Assembly: GCA_003116995.1 (NCBI GenBank)
Contig: BDSL01000071.1
Location: 62,001-126,000 of the forward strand
DNA length: 64,000 bases
Direction: 5' to 3'
Source of the DNA: Yamagishiella unicocca
Taxonomy: Eukaryota; Chlorophyta; Chlorophyceae; Chlamydomonadales; Volvocaceae
In this document: positions 13,901 through 23,123 of the stretch, piece by piece
How the letters are laid out: each line of letters opens with the position of its first letter
How positions within the stretch are numbered: position 1 is the first letter of the stretch
Notes under the pieces: model-generated
Databases searched by the model: none
Seen by the model: the letters and a program-made list of their open reading frames with translations, nothing else
Told to the model about the DNA's origin: nothing
Made by a program: the position numbers and the translations under genes

Positions 13901-14679
13901 GATGGCGGCCCGTCGATGCATTTGGCTCGGTTGCGACGCCCGGCCAGTCGAGGCGGTTGGGTCACCGATCCATGGTCCCAACAGCAACGGAAACAACGAC
14001 CTGTGACGCCCGCGGCCGCCCTTTACCGTCCACTCCGCACTTTTCGGTCTACCCTCAGCGCACCTGGATCCGTTCCAAGCGCCTCGCGCGTCGTTCCTCC
14101 GCGGCAGCTCGCTCCGCGGCCTTGGTGACAGCGGTGGTGCGGTGACGCGCCCGGTGAAGCAGCCAGGCGCGAAACTCCTGCAACAGCATACAGGGCGTTC
14201 AAATTTGCAACAGGTTGAATCCACAAGTATGCAGGAAACCCGCGCGTGGAGCGACGGGGCGCGCCCGAGGAGAGAGATGACGGCGGTTACGTGCGAGCTA
14301 GGGCTTCGCGCCGAGTGACATGACCCGGATAGAAGCATAGGTGAGACCATGATCTTGTCATAAGTCGTGGTTGTAAGTGGGCGCCCCGATCTAACCGAAC
14401 CTAAACCCGCTGCCTGGCCCCGTCGGGAGGTTGAGGCCTGGGAATTGGGTGACCCAACATACCAGGCCATGATCTGGGACTGACCTGCCTACGCTGCTCA
14501 GCGGCCTCCAGACGTGTGTCCCAGGGCTCACGTTCGACAGAAGGATGAGCTCGTTGCCGGTGCGAGGGAGATTCGACTTCGCTGGCAGTGCCGGCAGCTG
14601 CAGTGGCACTAGCATGTGCGCCTCCAGGTGTAGATTTATCATCCTTAAGCGATAAAAGATCCTCATAAGCGTCCGTCAT
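3023..14679 (-). CDS. TCP11: T-complex protein 11 (TCP11) domain protein, 22 exons
   Basis: Modelled exons, high to low: 14679-14485, 14177-14064, 13385-13137, 12825-12697, 12275-12204, 11965-11147, 10755-10518, 10343-10032, 9889-9801, 9530-9429, 9148-9059, 8577-8444, 8180-7803, 7512-7411, 7005-6948, 6722-6628, 6480-6294, 6031-5570, 5293-4684, 4421-4159, 3912-3634, 3253-3023. All phases agree, giving about 1735 aa. The N-terminal 250 residues are an Arg/Glu/Ala coiled coil (DTRLEAAEQRRQEFRAWL). Next comes a long Ala-rich exon containing GWRHFVEAKRTTRVLAEAF, then the TCP11 core: LRSPATLKATQALMRRLEQR, YPPRVLLCAFMIVKHPEVVF, DDAWLRYLDQFVAWK, VAHDQSLLRERVAKL and ECAFWDNVALGL. Order and wording match plant TCP11 proteins, known for the N-terminal coiled coil and the helical core. 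Molecular function in algae is unknown; mammalian TCP11 acts in sperm motility. Exon 14 uses an unusual CTAAG acceptor. The last exon, with a CxxC motif (MPCARCGVPQ), is the least certain. Confidence 0.85.
4464..4536 (+). repeat. Splice-proximal intron repeat, copy 1
   Basis: Starts GGTTCGAGGGAAACCCGTGG 43 nt from a TCP11 exon. It shares its whole length, including GAGATG-ATGCTG near the end, with the copy at 60498. Confidence 0.75.
4541..4660 (+). repeat. Intron block shared with 6165-6237, with an internal minisatellite
   Basis: A GGAGTGGAGGAGGAGGGGGA repeat (about three copies) leads into AGAAGGAGAGG, then CTCGAGTGCGGCG. The same order and wording occur in another TCP11 intron at 6165-6237. 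Confidence 0.7.
6165..6237 (+). repeat. Intron block shared with 4541-4660
   Basis: GGAGGAGGAGGGGGCGAGGA then AAGAAGGAGAGG, GGGAAATAAGGGG and CTCGAGTGCGGCG, as in the intron at 4.6 kb. A repeat built on GACCCGTGGGTCGG precedes it at 6041-6090. Confidence 0.7.
6566..6609 (-). repeat. Splice-proximal intron repeat, copy 2
   Basis: On the minus strand it reads GGCGAGGAAACCCGTGTACG and lies about 20 nt after the donor of TCP11 exon 16. Confidence 0.7.
7561..7600 (+). repeat. GAATCCGCGAATCCACGG-type intron repeat, copy 1
   Basis: GGTTGATAAAAGAAATCCGC continuing to CGAATCCACGGCCGAC, 49 nt from TCP11 exon 14. Confidence 0.75.
8361..8435 (+). repeat. 19-bp minisatellite in a TCP11 intron
   Basis: About four copies of CACCCCTTCGACTCCCTCC. 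Confidence 0.85.
8805..9058 (+). repeat. Degenerate pyrimidine-rich minisatellite in a TCP11 intron
   Basis: Many imperfect copies around CACCCTTGACCCCGCC fill most of the intron between exons 11 and 12. Confidence 0.75.
9351..9382 (-). repeat. Splice-proximal intron repeat, copy 3
   Basis: Minus strand GGTTGAGGGAAACCCGTGG, 47 nt after the donor of TCP11 exon 10. Confidence 0.7.
10761..10820 (+). repeat. Splice-proximal intron repeat, copy 4
   Basis: GAGGAAACCCGTG with a partial internal duplication, ending AAAACCGTTT. It begins within 10 nt of the TCP11 exon 7 acceptor. Confidence 0.7.
12652..12692 (-). repeat. Splice-proximal intron repeat, copy 5 (diverged)
   Basis: Minus strand GGTTGAGAGGAAACGCGTAG, beginning 5 nt after the donor of TCP11 exon 4. 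Confidence 0.55.
13004..13042 (-). repeat. GAATCCGCGAATCCACGG-type intron repeat, copy 2
   Basis: Plus strand reads TCGGCCGTGGATTCGCGGAT followed by CCTCTTTTAC. It lies in TCP11 intron 3, about 95 nt after the exon 3 donor. Confidence 0.75.
13406..13590 (+). repeat. 30-bp minisatellite in a TCP11 intron
   Basis: About five imperfect units combining GGGCAGGGCGGTCGAATCAG and GTGGATAATC. Confidence 0.85.
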
Positions 14680-15119
14680 TTTTCAGGCAGCGTTGCCTCG
14701 ACGAGACAGCCTCCCAGCCTAGAAACTTTCGTAGGGGCAGTTCAGGAGTAACTACCTAGGGCTTTGAAGCGTGTCATAAAAGAATGGAAATGAGATTGGT
14801 TCAGGCACTCTGCAGGCGGGCTATAACTGTGAAAGCGGGTGCGAAATCGTTGGCGTGGTTCCGGAGCTTTGACATTCTCTAGAGGCCGTATGCGTCCTTC
14901 GGCCCAAGCTGCTGCATGCAACCTCAATGTACTAGATCAACAGTTAGCTATTATCTTCTCAAGCAACCCTCCCTTACAACTGTCGAAGTCAGTTCGAAGG
15001 ACGACACCACAGTCCGTAACATTAAAATTACTTTAACATCTCCATAAGCGATTTATTTGTATATATAGTTTAACAACTGAGCGCCCTTACCCCGGCATCC
15101 TAGGGCCCCGCGGGCTAGG
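14680..15119. promoter_or_regulatory. Divergent promoter region between TCP11 and IC97
   Basis: Only 440 bp separate the two start codons, which point away from each other, so this stretch must hold both 5' UTRs and promoters. A TATATATA run at 15060-15067 sits 53 nt before the IC97 ATG and could be its TATA box, which would leave a very short 5' UTR. No comparable box was picked for TCP11. Confidence 0.5.
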
Positions 15120-18100
15120 ATGGCACCCAAAACTACGGGCAAGAAGAAAAAGAAGTCAAAGGAGGAACTAGAGGAAGAGCGACGACAAGCGGAGGAAGCG
15201 GCTCGGCTAGTGGAGGAAGGTCAGCGGCGGTCCATGTCTTGCTAGGCTGAGCGCCTGGATTCCAGGGTACCATGTTCCTGGGCTGGTACCATTTGATACA
15301 TTCGCATGATGCACACAATTAAGCGAACTAAAGCTCAGGCCAGTGGCCGGGAGTCGCTTGTGACATTCACGCCTGCGCCAGTCGCCATTCCTGGGTTATC
15401 AACACATACCTGCCTTACGCACGGGTGCTTCACGGAGATGAGCTTGCGCTTATTCGATGTATTCAATCACCCCTTGGGCTTCCCGACATGCTCATTCTGC
15501 CCACCCCTCGGGGTGGCTCCGCTCGTCTGACGCCGCGTAAGGCCACGCCAGAGGCCGTTTGCAATGCAAACAGCGCACAAGTGTATGAGCCCGTGGAATC
15601 CCCTGCCCTAATCCCCTATACTTTGGTGGCACCCGGCGGCCATCTTCAGTGTTGGCGCTCGCCCGTTCATCCTACACGCCCTGCCCACACCCCTCCCACA
15701 CGCACTAAAAGCCCACGCCCACACTCCCGACAGCCTCACTGCAGTCTTTCATCTTCTCCCCCTCGCCCCAACCGCCCCAACCACCCCAACCGCGCCCGCC
15801 TTCCAAAGAACGGCTGCGCGCTGAGGAGGCCGAGCGGCAGCGGCTAGCCGAGCTAGAGCGGCAGCGGCTGGAGCTGCTGGGGCAGTTCCTGGATGCGGAG
15901 AGGGCGCGACTGGACGTCGAACTGTGAGTGCGCTGAGTGTGCTGGGTGTGATGAGTGTGCTGGGTGTGATGAGTGTGCTGGGTGTGCTTGGAAGGGCCGC
16001 AACATGTGGATGTACGGCAGCATCTAACGGCCTGGAGGGCTGTCCTCGAGCTTGGTTTGGATCTGCTTGCGCACTGCCCCCGCGCTGCCGCCACGGGCTA
16101 TGTCGGCTGCTCTGCCGCCCCCAGCGGCCACGGTGGCAGCACTGGGGAGTGCTGCGGACGCTCCTAGCTGGGGTGTTGTGCCCAAGGAAGCTGACTTATG
16201 GCTGTGTGAGAATGCGCCTGGTCCATTATCTGGTCCATTGTGCCTCGTCCGTCATCTGGTCCATTGTATCGGGTCCATTATCTGGTCCGATATCGGGTCC
16301 ATGATCTGGTCCATTGTATCGGGTCCATTTCTGTGTGCGTGCGGATGCGAATGAGGATAGGGTCACGGAGCTGAGTGAGGAACCTTGTCCGGCGGACCGA
16401 GGGACTGGCTCGCAGGGCACGCCGCCACCAGGACTTCGGCGCGTGTCGGCGACCGTTACTTACCCTTAGTTACCGGTAATTACCGTTAGTTAGCTGCCTT
16501 CAGCCCCTCCCTGACCCAAACCCTAACCCCATCTCCCCCACCGCCCCTCAGCGCCGAGCTGGACCCGCTGCTGCGCCAGTTCGAGTATGAGCGCGTGGGC
16601 AACCGAAAGAACACGCTGGCGGCCACCGACTGGGAGCGCTTCATGCGCTGCGTGCATGTGCCAGGGCCGCGGCAGCGGGTGGAGGTGACCGAGTTCTTGC
16701 TGCGGATGAGCGAGCTGGCGCGGGAGGCGGATAGCCGGAACCTGGGGGAGGCCTTCACATCGTGCGAGGTGGGCTGGGGGCCGGGAGGGAGGGGGAAGGG
16801 AGGAGAGGGAGGGAGGAGAGGGAGGGGAGGGAGGAGAGGGAGGGAGGAGAGGGAGGGAGGGAGGAGAGGGAGGGAGGGAGGAGAGGGAGGGAGGAGAGGG
16901 AGGGAGGGAGGGTATCAAATCCTCAGATACCGATCCAGGGAGGTGCGCACCCCGGCCCGCCCGCCTGGCATTAACTATCCGCATCGAACTACGCTACTGT
17001 CACTACTCACCTGATCCACCCCCCCCTTATCGCTGCTGCTGCCACGCCAGGATTGCCGTACCATGATCCTAGAGACGCGCCAGGCCCTCCTAGACGCGCG
17101 CTACAACAACATCGTGGGCCCCAGCGATGAAAAGAAACCCATCACGACCGCGGAGTGGGCGGAAGCCCTGGACTCGGACCTGCGGGCGCTGTACGGCATC
17201 ATGAACACGCGGATCGACCGCCTCACCGCCGTCGTACTGCACGTGAGTCGAGCTGGCCCCTCAGGGTTGCGCGGGGGGAGTGTGTGTGTATGTGTTTCTG
17301 TAGCTCCGCTGACCTGCTCCGCCTTCGCCTCGGAAGGTCGACATACGACTTCCGACTTCAGCTCCCCACCCGAGTTCTCCAGCATGCATCTCCAAACGGC
17401 TAATATCCTAATTGGTTTTCTCTTTCGTACTCGGATTTTCCTTGTAAGTTGCAACACCCCGGGTGGGCGAGGTCGCTACTGTCGGTGCGCCCCCCTGCCC
17501 TCGCTGAGCGACCCGTGCCACGCTGTCACCCCTTGCTTGGCCTCCTGTCGCCCTTTTGTCACAATGCTGTCAAGGGTTTTATCCCACTAACTCTGTTCGT
17601 TATTGACGGGGCCCAATTTTGTCCCGCCCAAGGACTCGACACTAAGCCCCCGCCCCGGCCCCCGACCGTATCCCCCCCCCCCTACAATGGGCTCCTAACC
17701 CAGCATTGTGACGAGTACGCCAACGACAGAAACGAGATCCAGCTGGGTCACGTGGAAGGGACCTTCAAGTGGGGCGTGTGGGTTAACACCGCCAAGAACC
17801 CACGGTTAAAGGTGGGACCGCGAGGAGCGGCCGTGTGCTGAAACAAGAACGAGGACATACGAAATAAAATGCCAACTGATCAGCCAGCAACGCCCGTATC
17901 CCCACCCTCACCCCTTTCTGGAGTACACCCTACACTCTTCCCACCCGCTTTCTCTGACATTGCCCCATCCCCACCCCACGGTTTTTTAACACGTACCGGT
18001 ATACGGGTTTTGCTCGCCACCCCCACCCGGACCGCCACTCGCGCCCACTCCCCCCCAGGTCGTCGAGATGCCCCAGTTGGGCGTCACCCTGGACATCCCC

Positions 18101-21100
18101 AAGCAGATCGCCCTGGCCAACGTGGCTCTGCGCGTGCAGCACCGCTCGGGGCCCGCGGGCGACGAGTTTTTCTCCCGCTGCAGCAACCAGTGGATGGCGG
18201 TGGGCGGGGTGCTGGTGGTGGACCTGCTGGCGCTGCCGCCGGGGGCCAAAAAGGTGCGATGCGGGGTATTGCGGGGGGCGCGGGTAGGACGGGGAGAGTA
18301 CCACCTGCCCGGAGGTGTGCACGAATGTTGGGATGCCACTTCTGCAACCCTAGGTACGTGATCATCGAGAACAATCGGACTGTACGTTTGGTTCCGAGGA
18401 AACCGCATTCGGACGGGGAGGGTACCGCTAGTGCACGTAAAACCCTAAAACCCCTTCGAAACCCCTCCGCTGACCCAAAACACATTCAAAAATACACACT
18501 GTTTACCCCACTCCCCCCCGACATCTCCCCCAGGTTCGCGGTTGGACTCTGCGCCAGGTGACCCCCCTGGCGTCGAACGTGCAGCGAGTGCCGTACCCCA
18601 TTCCCCCCGCCGGCGCCGACCCGCTGACGTGGCAGAGCGAGGAGGAGCCGCCGCCGATGGGCGTCACCGCACCGCTGCCTCCGGACGTGGTACTGCTGCA
18701 GGTGGGCCTTATGAAACAGGCCCCCCTCGGCTTCCCTTGCAGCGTGTTCTGGCGCACGGCTTGCTTCCTCCCGCCTTTATCTGTTCGCCTGGTTACTCCG
18801 CACATACGCCCCGTCGCGGATTTAATCTAAACCCCCCTCACGTAACTGGTTTCTATGCCACTCCCCCCCCTCCTGCCTGCTGTCCGTAGGAGCCGCTGCA
18901 GGTTGCCTGGTGGGACGAGCCGCACCAGATGTGGAACGTGGACGGCATTAGGTGGGCTGGGGGCACGGCAGGCAGGAACTGACGCCCGAAACACGGACGC
19001 GCCTTCCTCCTTCGGGTTCCTTCGGGTCCCGTAATAAAACACGTTTCACTTGCTTCGCATCCGGCGCAAAACACAGCACGATACGCCCATCACCCAGACG
19101 AGTCCTTCGAGCCCTAAAAACCCCCGACATCACTGCGACCCAGCAGCATCTCCGCTCCGTCTCCTTGCCGCGCCTCTCCTCTGGACCGTCACCTTCACAG
19201 CCCTCGATTTGTCGGCCGTGGATTCGCGGATTCTCTTACAAACCCCCACCCCGCCACGCCCGCCCGCCCGCCCGCAGCAACGCGTCGTACGACCCCGCCA
19301 CCAACCACGTGTCCTTCCACACCACCCACCTGGCGCCGCTGGCGCTCGTCATGTCGCGCACGCGGCTGCTGCCGTACAAGGGCTGGACCGTAAGGCCCTC
19401 CGGAGGCCGTAACGGCAACAGCGCTGCGATCTCGCTGGACTGCGGCCTGGATGCGCCCATCGTGATCGAGGTGGGTCCAGGGAGGGCGGTGGCGCGCTGT
19501 CGAGGGGGTTGAGATCTCGCCTGCGGCTGTGGTACGGCGGATCTCCCCAGAGATAGGACGAGAGCAATCGGATCAGGTTGGGGGGCGCATGGACCCACCA
19601 TCACCACCCGCACCTGTCCACGCCCACAACAGAGAAGCACTGCTGCTTACGTCACACCAAATCAAACAACCGCTAGCGCAGGCCCTGCGCATTCCACGCA
19701 TCTTCCCGCACATCTTCCCGCACATCCCCCCACGTAACCCCATGTAACCCCACGTAACCTCTCTACCCCCTCCCCTGCCCCTCGCGCAGGTCGGCACCAC
19801 CACCGCCACTCTGACCTCGCCCTCGTGGCCCCAGCTGCAGTCGCTGCTGGGGGTGGCCATGTCGCCGCTGGAGCTGCTGCAGGTGAGGCAGGGACGGGGA
19901 GGATGGGCAGGGCTAAGTGGGCAGGGCTGGCTAGTGGGCAGGGCTGGCTAGTGGGCAGGGCTAGTGGGCAGGGCTAAGTGGGCAGGGCTAGTGGGCAGGG
20001 CTAGTGGGCAGGGCTAGTGGGCGGGGCTAGTGGGCAGGGCTAGTGGGCAGGGCTGGCGGGTACCAGCGCGCAGTGATAGGGAGGACCGACCCAAGAATAA
20101 AGCATAAGGCTCTCTTTCCATAAGGCTCTCTTTTTGCTGGCACTAACCCGCCCCCTTCCGGCCCCACCTCCCCTCCCCCCATAAGGCCCTCTCCGACCAC
20201 GGCGTGCACCTGCTGCCCGAGGACCGGGACGCCCAGGTGGCTGGCGTGACGGCAAAGGAGCGGGACACCGAGGCGGCCATGTGCAGGGACCTGGCGCTGC
20301 TGGGGTGAGGGCGGGGAGGGAAGGGGAGGAAGGAAGGCGGCGCCCGCCACGCGCCTTCGCACCTTCGCAGCCGCAGCCCTCTCTCGGCACCTGCACCTCA
20401 CCCGCCGCATGCTGCCGTACTCCGGAGTACGCCTCGTGTTACTGTGTGTGTGTGTTGCAATTATGAGGAACCCCCTCCCTCCCTGAACCGCAAACTAACC
20501 GCAAACTAACCGCATACTAATTGCAAACTAACCGCAAACTAACCGCAAACCTAACCGCGACCGGTGTCCCCTCCCTCCGCAGCGGCGTGTTCCTGATGGC
20601 GTCCTCCCGCTGGAACCAGACGGCGGCGCCTGATGAGGCGGTGGCGCGGCTGTCCGAGGTTGTGGACTGGGAGGAGGGCGGCCGCACGCAGCCACAACAC
20701 GTGGCGCGCATCTTTGACAAGGAGAAGGAGGATGGGGAGCGGCGAGTGCTGGTGGTCATGCGCAGGGTGAGTCCGAGGGGGAGTCGTCAGGTTTTTATCG
20801 GTTGTGTAGTGTCTGGCATCCTCGGCAACTGAATTAATGACTAAACCATTGAAGGATTTGTGCCGTGAAGCCGCGGCCAGGCGCACATCTCCCCTCCCTC
20901 CCTCCCTCCCTCCCTGGTTTCCTACTCGGCTTCCTAGCCCACGGTTTCCTACTCGGCTTCCTAGTCCACGGGCTTTCCTCAGCCCGCTTCCCCCCTGTCC
21001 CCCGACACTTAACGCGTTCCCTTGCGCTCCGCGCGCAGGGTGTCAAGGGGGTCGCCTTCTGCGACGCCCTGAACAGGCGGGAGGAGTACCCTCGGCTGCC

Positions 21101-21845
21101 GGGGGTGGAGAGCGTGGAGGCGGTCAAGGTGTGCGGAGAGAGCATCTTCGGGGAGGTGAGCCATCGTTTCTTTTTTGTGAGGGGTTGCAAGGAAAACCCG
21201 TGTACGACAGAAAGAAAACCGTTTTGCGATGGGGGGGGGAGGGAGGGCGTGGGGGGTGCGGCGGAAGGAGAGTAGGGAGGGCTGGCTGGCACGGGAGTGA
21301 GGTGGCGGGGGGGGGCCAATGGGTTGGGTTTGGGAGCCGGGACCCGCCACAATCCTCCTGCCGTAGGCACCTACGCTGCCCCAGCTCCTTTGCTCCAGAG
21401 CCAGCGCCAGCTCCTTTGCTCCAGAGCCAGCGCCAGCTCCTTTGGCGATGTGGTTGCCCGGTGTGCCCCACTGCTGGTTCAGCGCCAGATGCACGGCCTG
21501 GCACCTGGCCGCCCTCCCTCCCCCACCCGTGCCCACACGCCCGCCCCATAACCGGCGCCCCAACCGTCATCCCCTGCCCCAGCCCCTCCCTCGACCAATA
21601 CACATCTCCACGCGGCCCGTCCCTTGGTTACCCCTCGCCCCCCGCCTGCCCGCCCGCAGGTCCACGCCAGCCTGCTGACGCTTCTGCGGGGTCAGTTCGC
21701 AGTCCCTGGAGCCGCAGAGAACCCGCTGGCGCTACGGCTGTCGGCTCTGCCGGACAGTCTGGATCTGGCCCGCACCACCTCGCCTCTGTTCACTGCCACG
21801 CTGGCGGAGACCATGCTGGCGCTGCGACTCTTCAGCTTCAGCTGA
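15120..21845 (+). CDS. IC97: Axonemal inner-arm dynein intermediate chain IC97 (CASC1/LAS1/DNAI7 family)
   Basis: Modelled exons: 15120-15219, 15809-15923, 16552-16768, 17051-17242, 17704-17811, 18059-18253, 18534-18701, 18890-18951, 19278-19470, 19790-19882, 20186-20304, 20583-20766, 21039-21155, 21660-21845. Phases close exactly to 682 aa. The N-terminus is Lys-rich (MAPKTTGKKKKKSKEELEEE) and runs into a charged coiled coil. Family blocks follow: LRQFEYERVGNRKNTLAATD, TFKWGVWVNTAKNPRLK, LDIPKQIALANVALRV, LSRVVDW-like LSEVVDWEEGG, and a C-terminal FSFS before TGA. In Chlamydomonas IC97 is an intermediate chain of inner dynein arm I1/f that contacts tubulin; vertebrate CASC1/DNAI7 is the homologue. 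Start chosen as the first ATG giving the conserved Lys-rich head. Introns carry several minisatellites and two copies of the splice-proximal repeat. It neighbours other cilia-type genes. Confidence 0.88.
15921..15990 (+). repeat. 18-bp minisatellite in IC97 intron 2
   Basis: Three to four copies of GTGCTGGGTGTGATGAGT directly after the donor site. Confidence 0.8.
16205..16330 (+). repeat. GGTCCATTATCT tandem repeat in IC97 intron 2
   Basis: Interleaved copies of CTGGTCCATTATCTGGTCC and TCGGGTCCATT. Confidence 0.75.
16785..16913 (+). repeat. Pure-purine tract in IC97 intron 3
   Basis: About 130 bp of tandem GGGAGGGAGGAGAG units, almost entirely A and G on the plus strand. Confidence 0.9.
17978..18020 (-). 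repeat. Splice-proximal intron repeat, copy 6
   Basis: Minus strand GGCGAGCAAAACCCGTATAC, 39 nt before the acceptor of IC97 exon 6. Confidence 0.65.
19209..19250 (-). repeat. GAATCCGCGAATCCACGG-type intron repeat, copy 3
   Basis: Plus strand reads TCGGCCGTGGATTCGCGGAT followed by TCTCTTAC, 28 nt before the acceptor of IC97 exon 9. Confidence 0.75.
19893..20062 (+). repeat. Short tandem repeat in IC97 intron 10
   Basis: Over ten copies of GTGGGCAGGGCTA, some with an added CTGG. Confidence 0.85.
21182..21230 (+). repeat. Splice-proximal intron repeat, copy 7
   Basis: GGTTGCAAGGAAAACCCGTG, then AAAACCGTTT, 26 nt after the donor of IC97 exon 13. This is the best match to the consensus. Confidence 0.8.
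21379..21444 (+). repeat. 26-bp tandem repeat in IC97 intron 13
   Basis: About two and a half copies of a unit containing CTCCTTTGCTCCAGAGCCAG. Confidence 0.8.
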
Positions 21846-22348
21846 GGGCTGAGGGGCAGGACTATGCAACAGGGGGCGGAACGGGCTGCGGTCTGGGGAT
21901 ACCTAGGAGGAGTGCGGAGGGGACGAATTGAAGGTGGAGGGGGGGAAGGGCAAGCGACACGGAACAGGCGCGGAACGGGCACGGAACAGGCACGGAACAC
22001 CGGTCTGTTTGGTACGGCATACTGTACGACGCAGTGGAGGTGCTTCGGGGGCGTGCGGGGCGGGGCGTCTTGTCTGTGGGGGGTGGTTGCGGGCGGCAGG
22101 GTGCCCGTTGTGGTGACGCGCAGGGTGGGGTGGGGGAGGGGATCCGATGAACTGACGGACGCGAGCGCATGGCGGTCTGGGGTATGACGATCAAGGCCGG
22201 AGGAGGCGGCAAGCTGAGGCCCGGCTGGTGGCAGTGGTGCGGGACACAGGCTGCTGAAATGGTTTCCGCTAACAAGCGACACAATGCCCGACATGGCAGG
22301 GCCGCAGTCCAGAAGCAGGGCCGCAGTCCTAGGACGATGATGTCAACA

Positions 22349-22353
22349 TGTAA
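22349..22353 (+). terminator. Poly(A) signal TGTAA of IC97
   Basis: TGTAA lies 504 nt after the IC97 stop codon, within the usual range for volvocine 3' UTRs. I saw no closer copy. Confidence 0.5.
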
Positions 22354-23123
22354 ACCTACCACGGACTCCGCACCTCTCACCGTAGGGAGGTGAGCCCAAG
22401 GGGCCGACAATTGTTGCAGTGCTGCTGCCGCGTAATGTGCCCTGAGCGTTGGTGGATTTCTGCAAAAGATAGACCGGACAGCGGTCCAGCTCCTCGTTGA
22501 TGGCCGTTCGTGGTTGCAAACAACTGCGGCAAGCAGCAACCGCCAAGGCAGCCTCCAAGTTAGGAACCATTCCGAAATTAAGAACGATATCCTCGTCTTC
22601 TCCGCGCGAACGCGCACGTGACGTGACGCACAAAATGTAGTGACCCCCGGGGCGCGTCCTACCAACCTGATGCAATTGCCTGCCGGAACAGTTTCATTTC
22701 TAATGGATGAAACTTAATCACGTCATGCGACGCCCGTATGGGGGAGTATGCGATCGGGATGGGCAGTCGGTTGTCGCCCGAGACCGGCGTTACCCTGTAT
22801 TGCAACTACATGTACAATACCAAGGGCAGCACAAAGTACCTAAACATCATAACCTAATTGCATAAGCTGTGAATTTGAGCCGTTTGGAAAACGTCGTTGC
22901 GCATCTATCCTTCGACCGTCGTCGGCTCGTCGCACAGTTCGGGAGCCTCAACGCCGCACATCAGACAGCACGATTGTGATATACACTGCAATTATTTTGA
23001 GGAAGAAATACTCCTTTTATCTAGGTTTCCCCTGGGAGCAACTCCATATTGCTGCCCGCGGCTCGATGACTCTTTAACATAGGCTGCGGCCCCAACCTTA
23101 GAGACGATTAACAAGCTATAACA
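22354..23123. other. Intergenic spacer between IC97 and the PG-repeat gene
   Basis: No exon with family features on either strand. It presumably holds the promoter and 5' UTR of the gene starting at 23124. Base composition becomes more AT-rich towards that gene. Confidence 0.4.

Noticed and set aside
20837..21931. 364-aa plus-strand open frame
   Set aside because: Runs through an intron, exon 13 and another intron of IC97 in mixed frames; the spliced model accounts for the coding parts.
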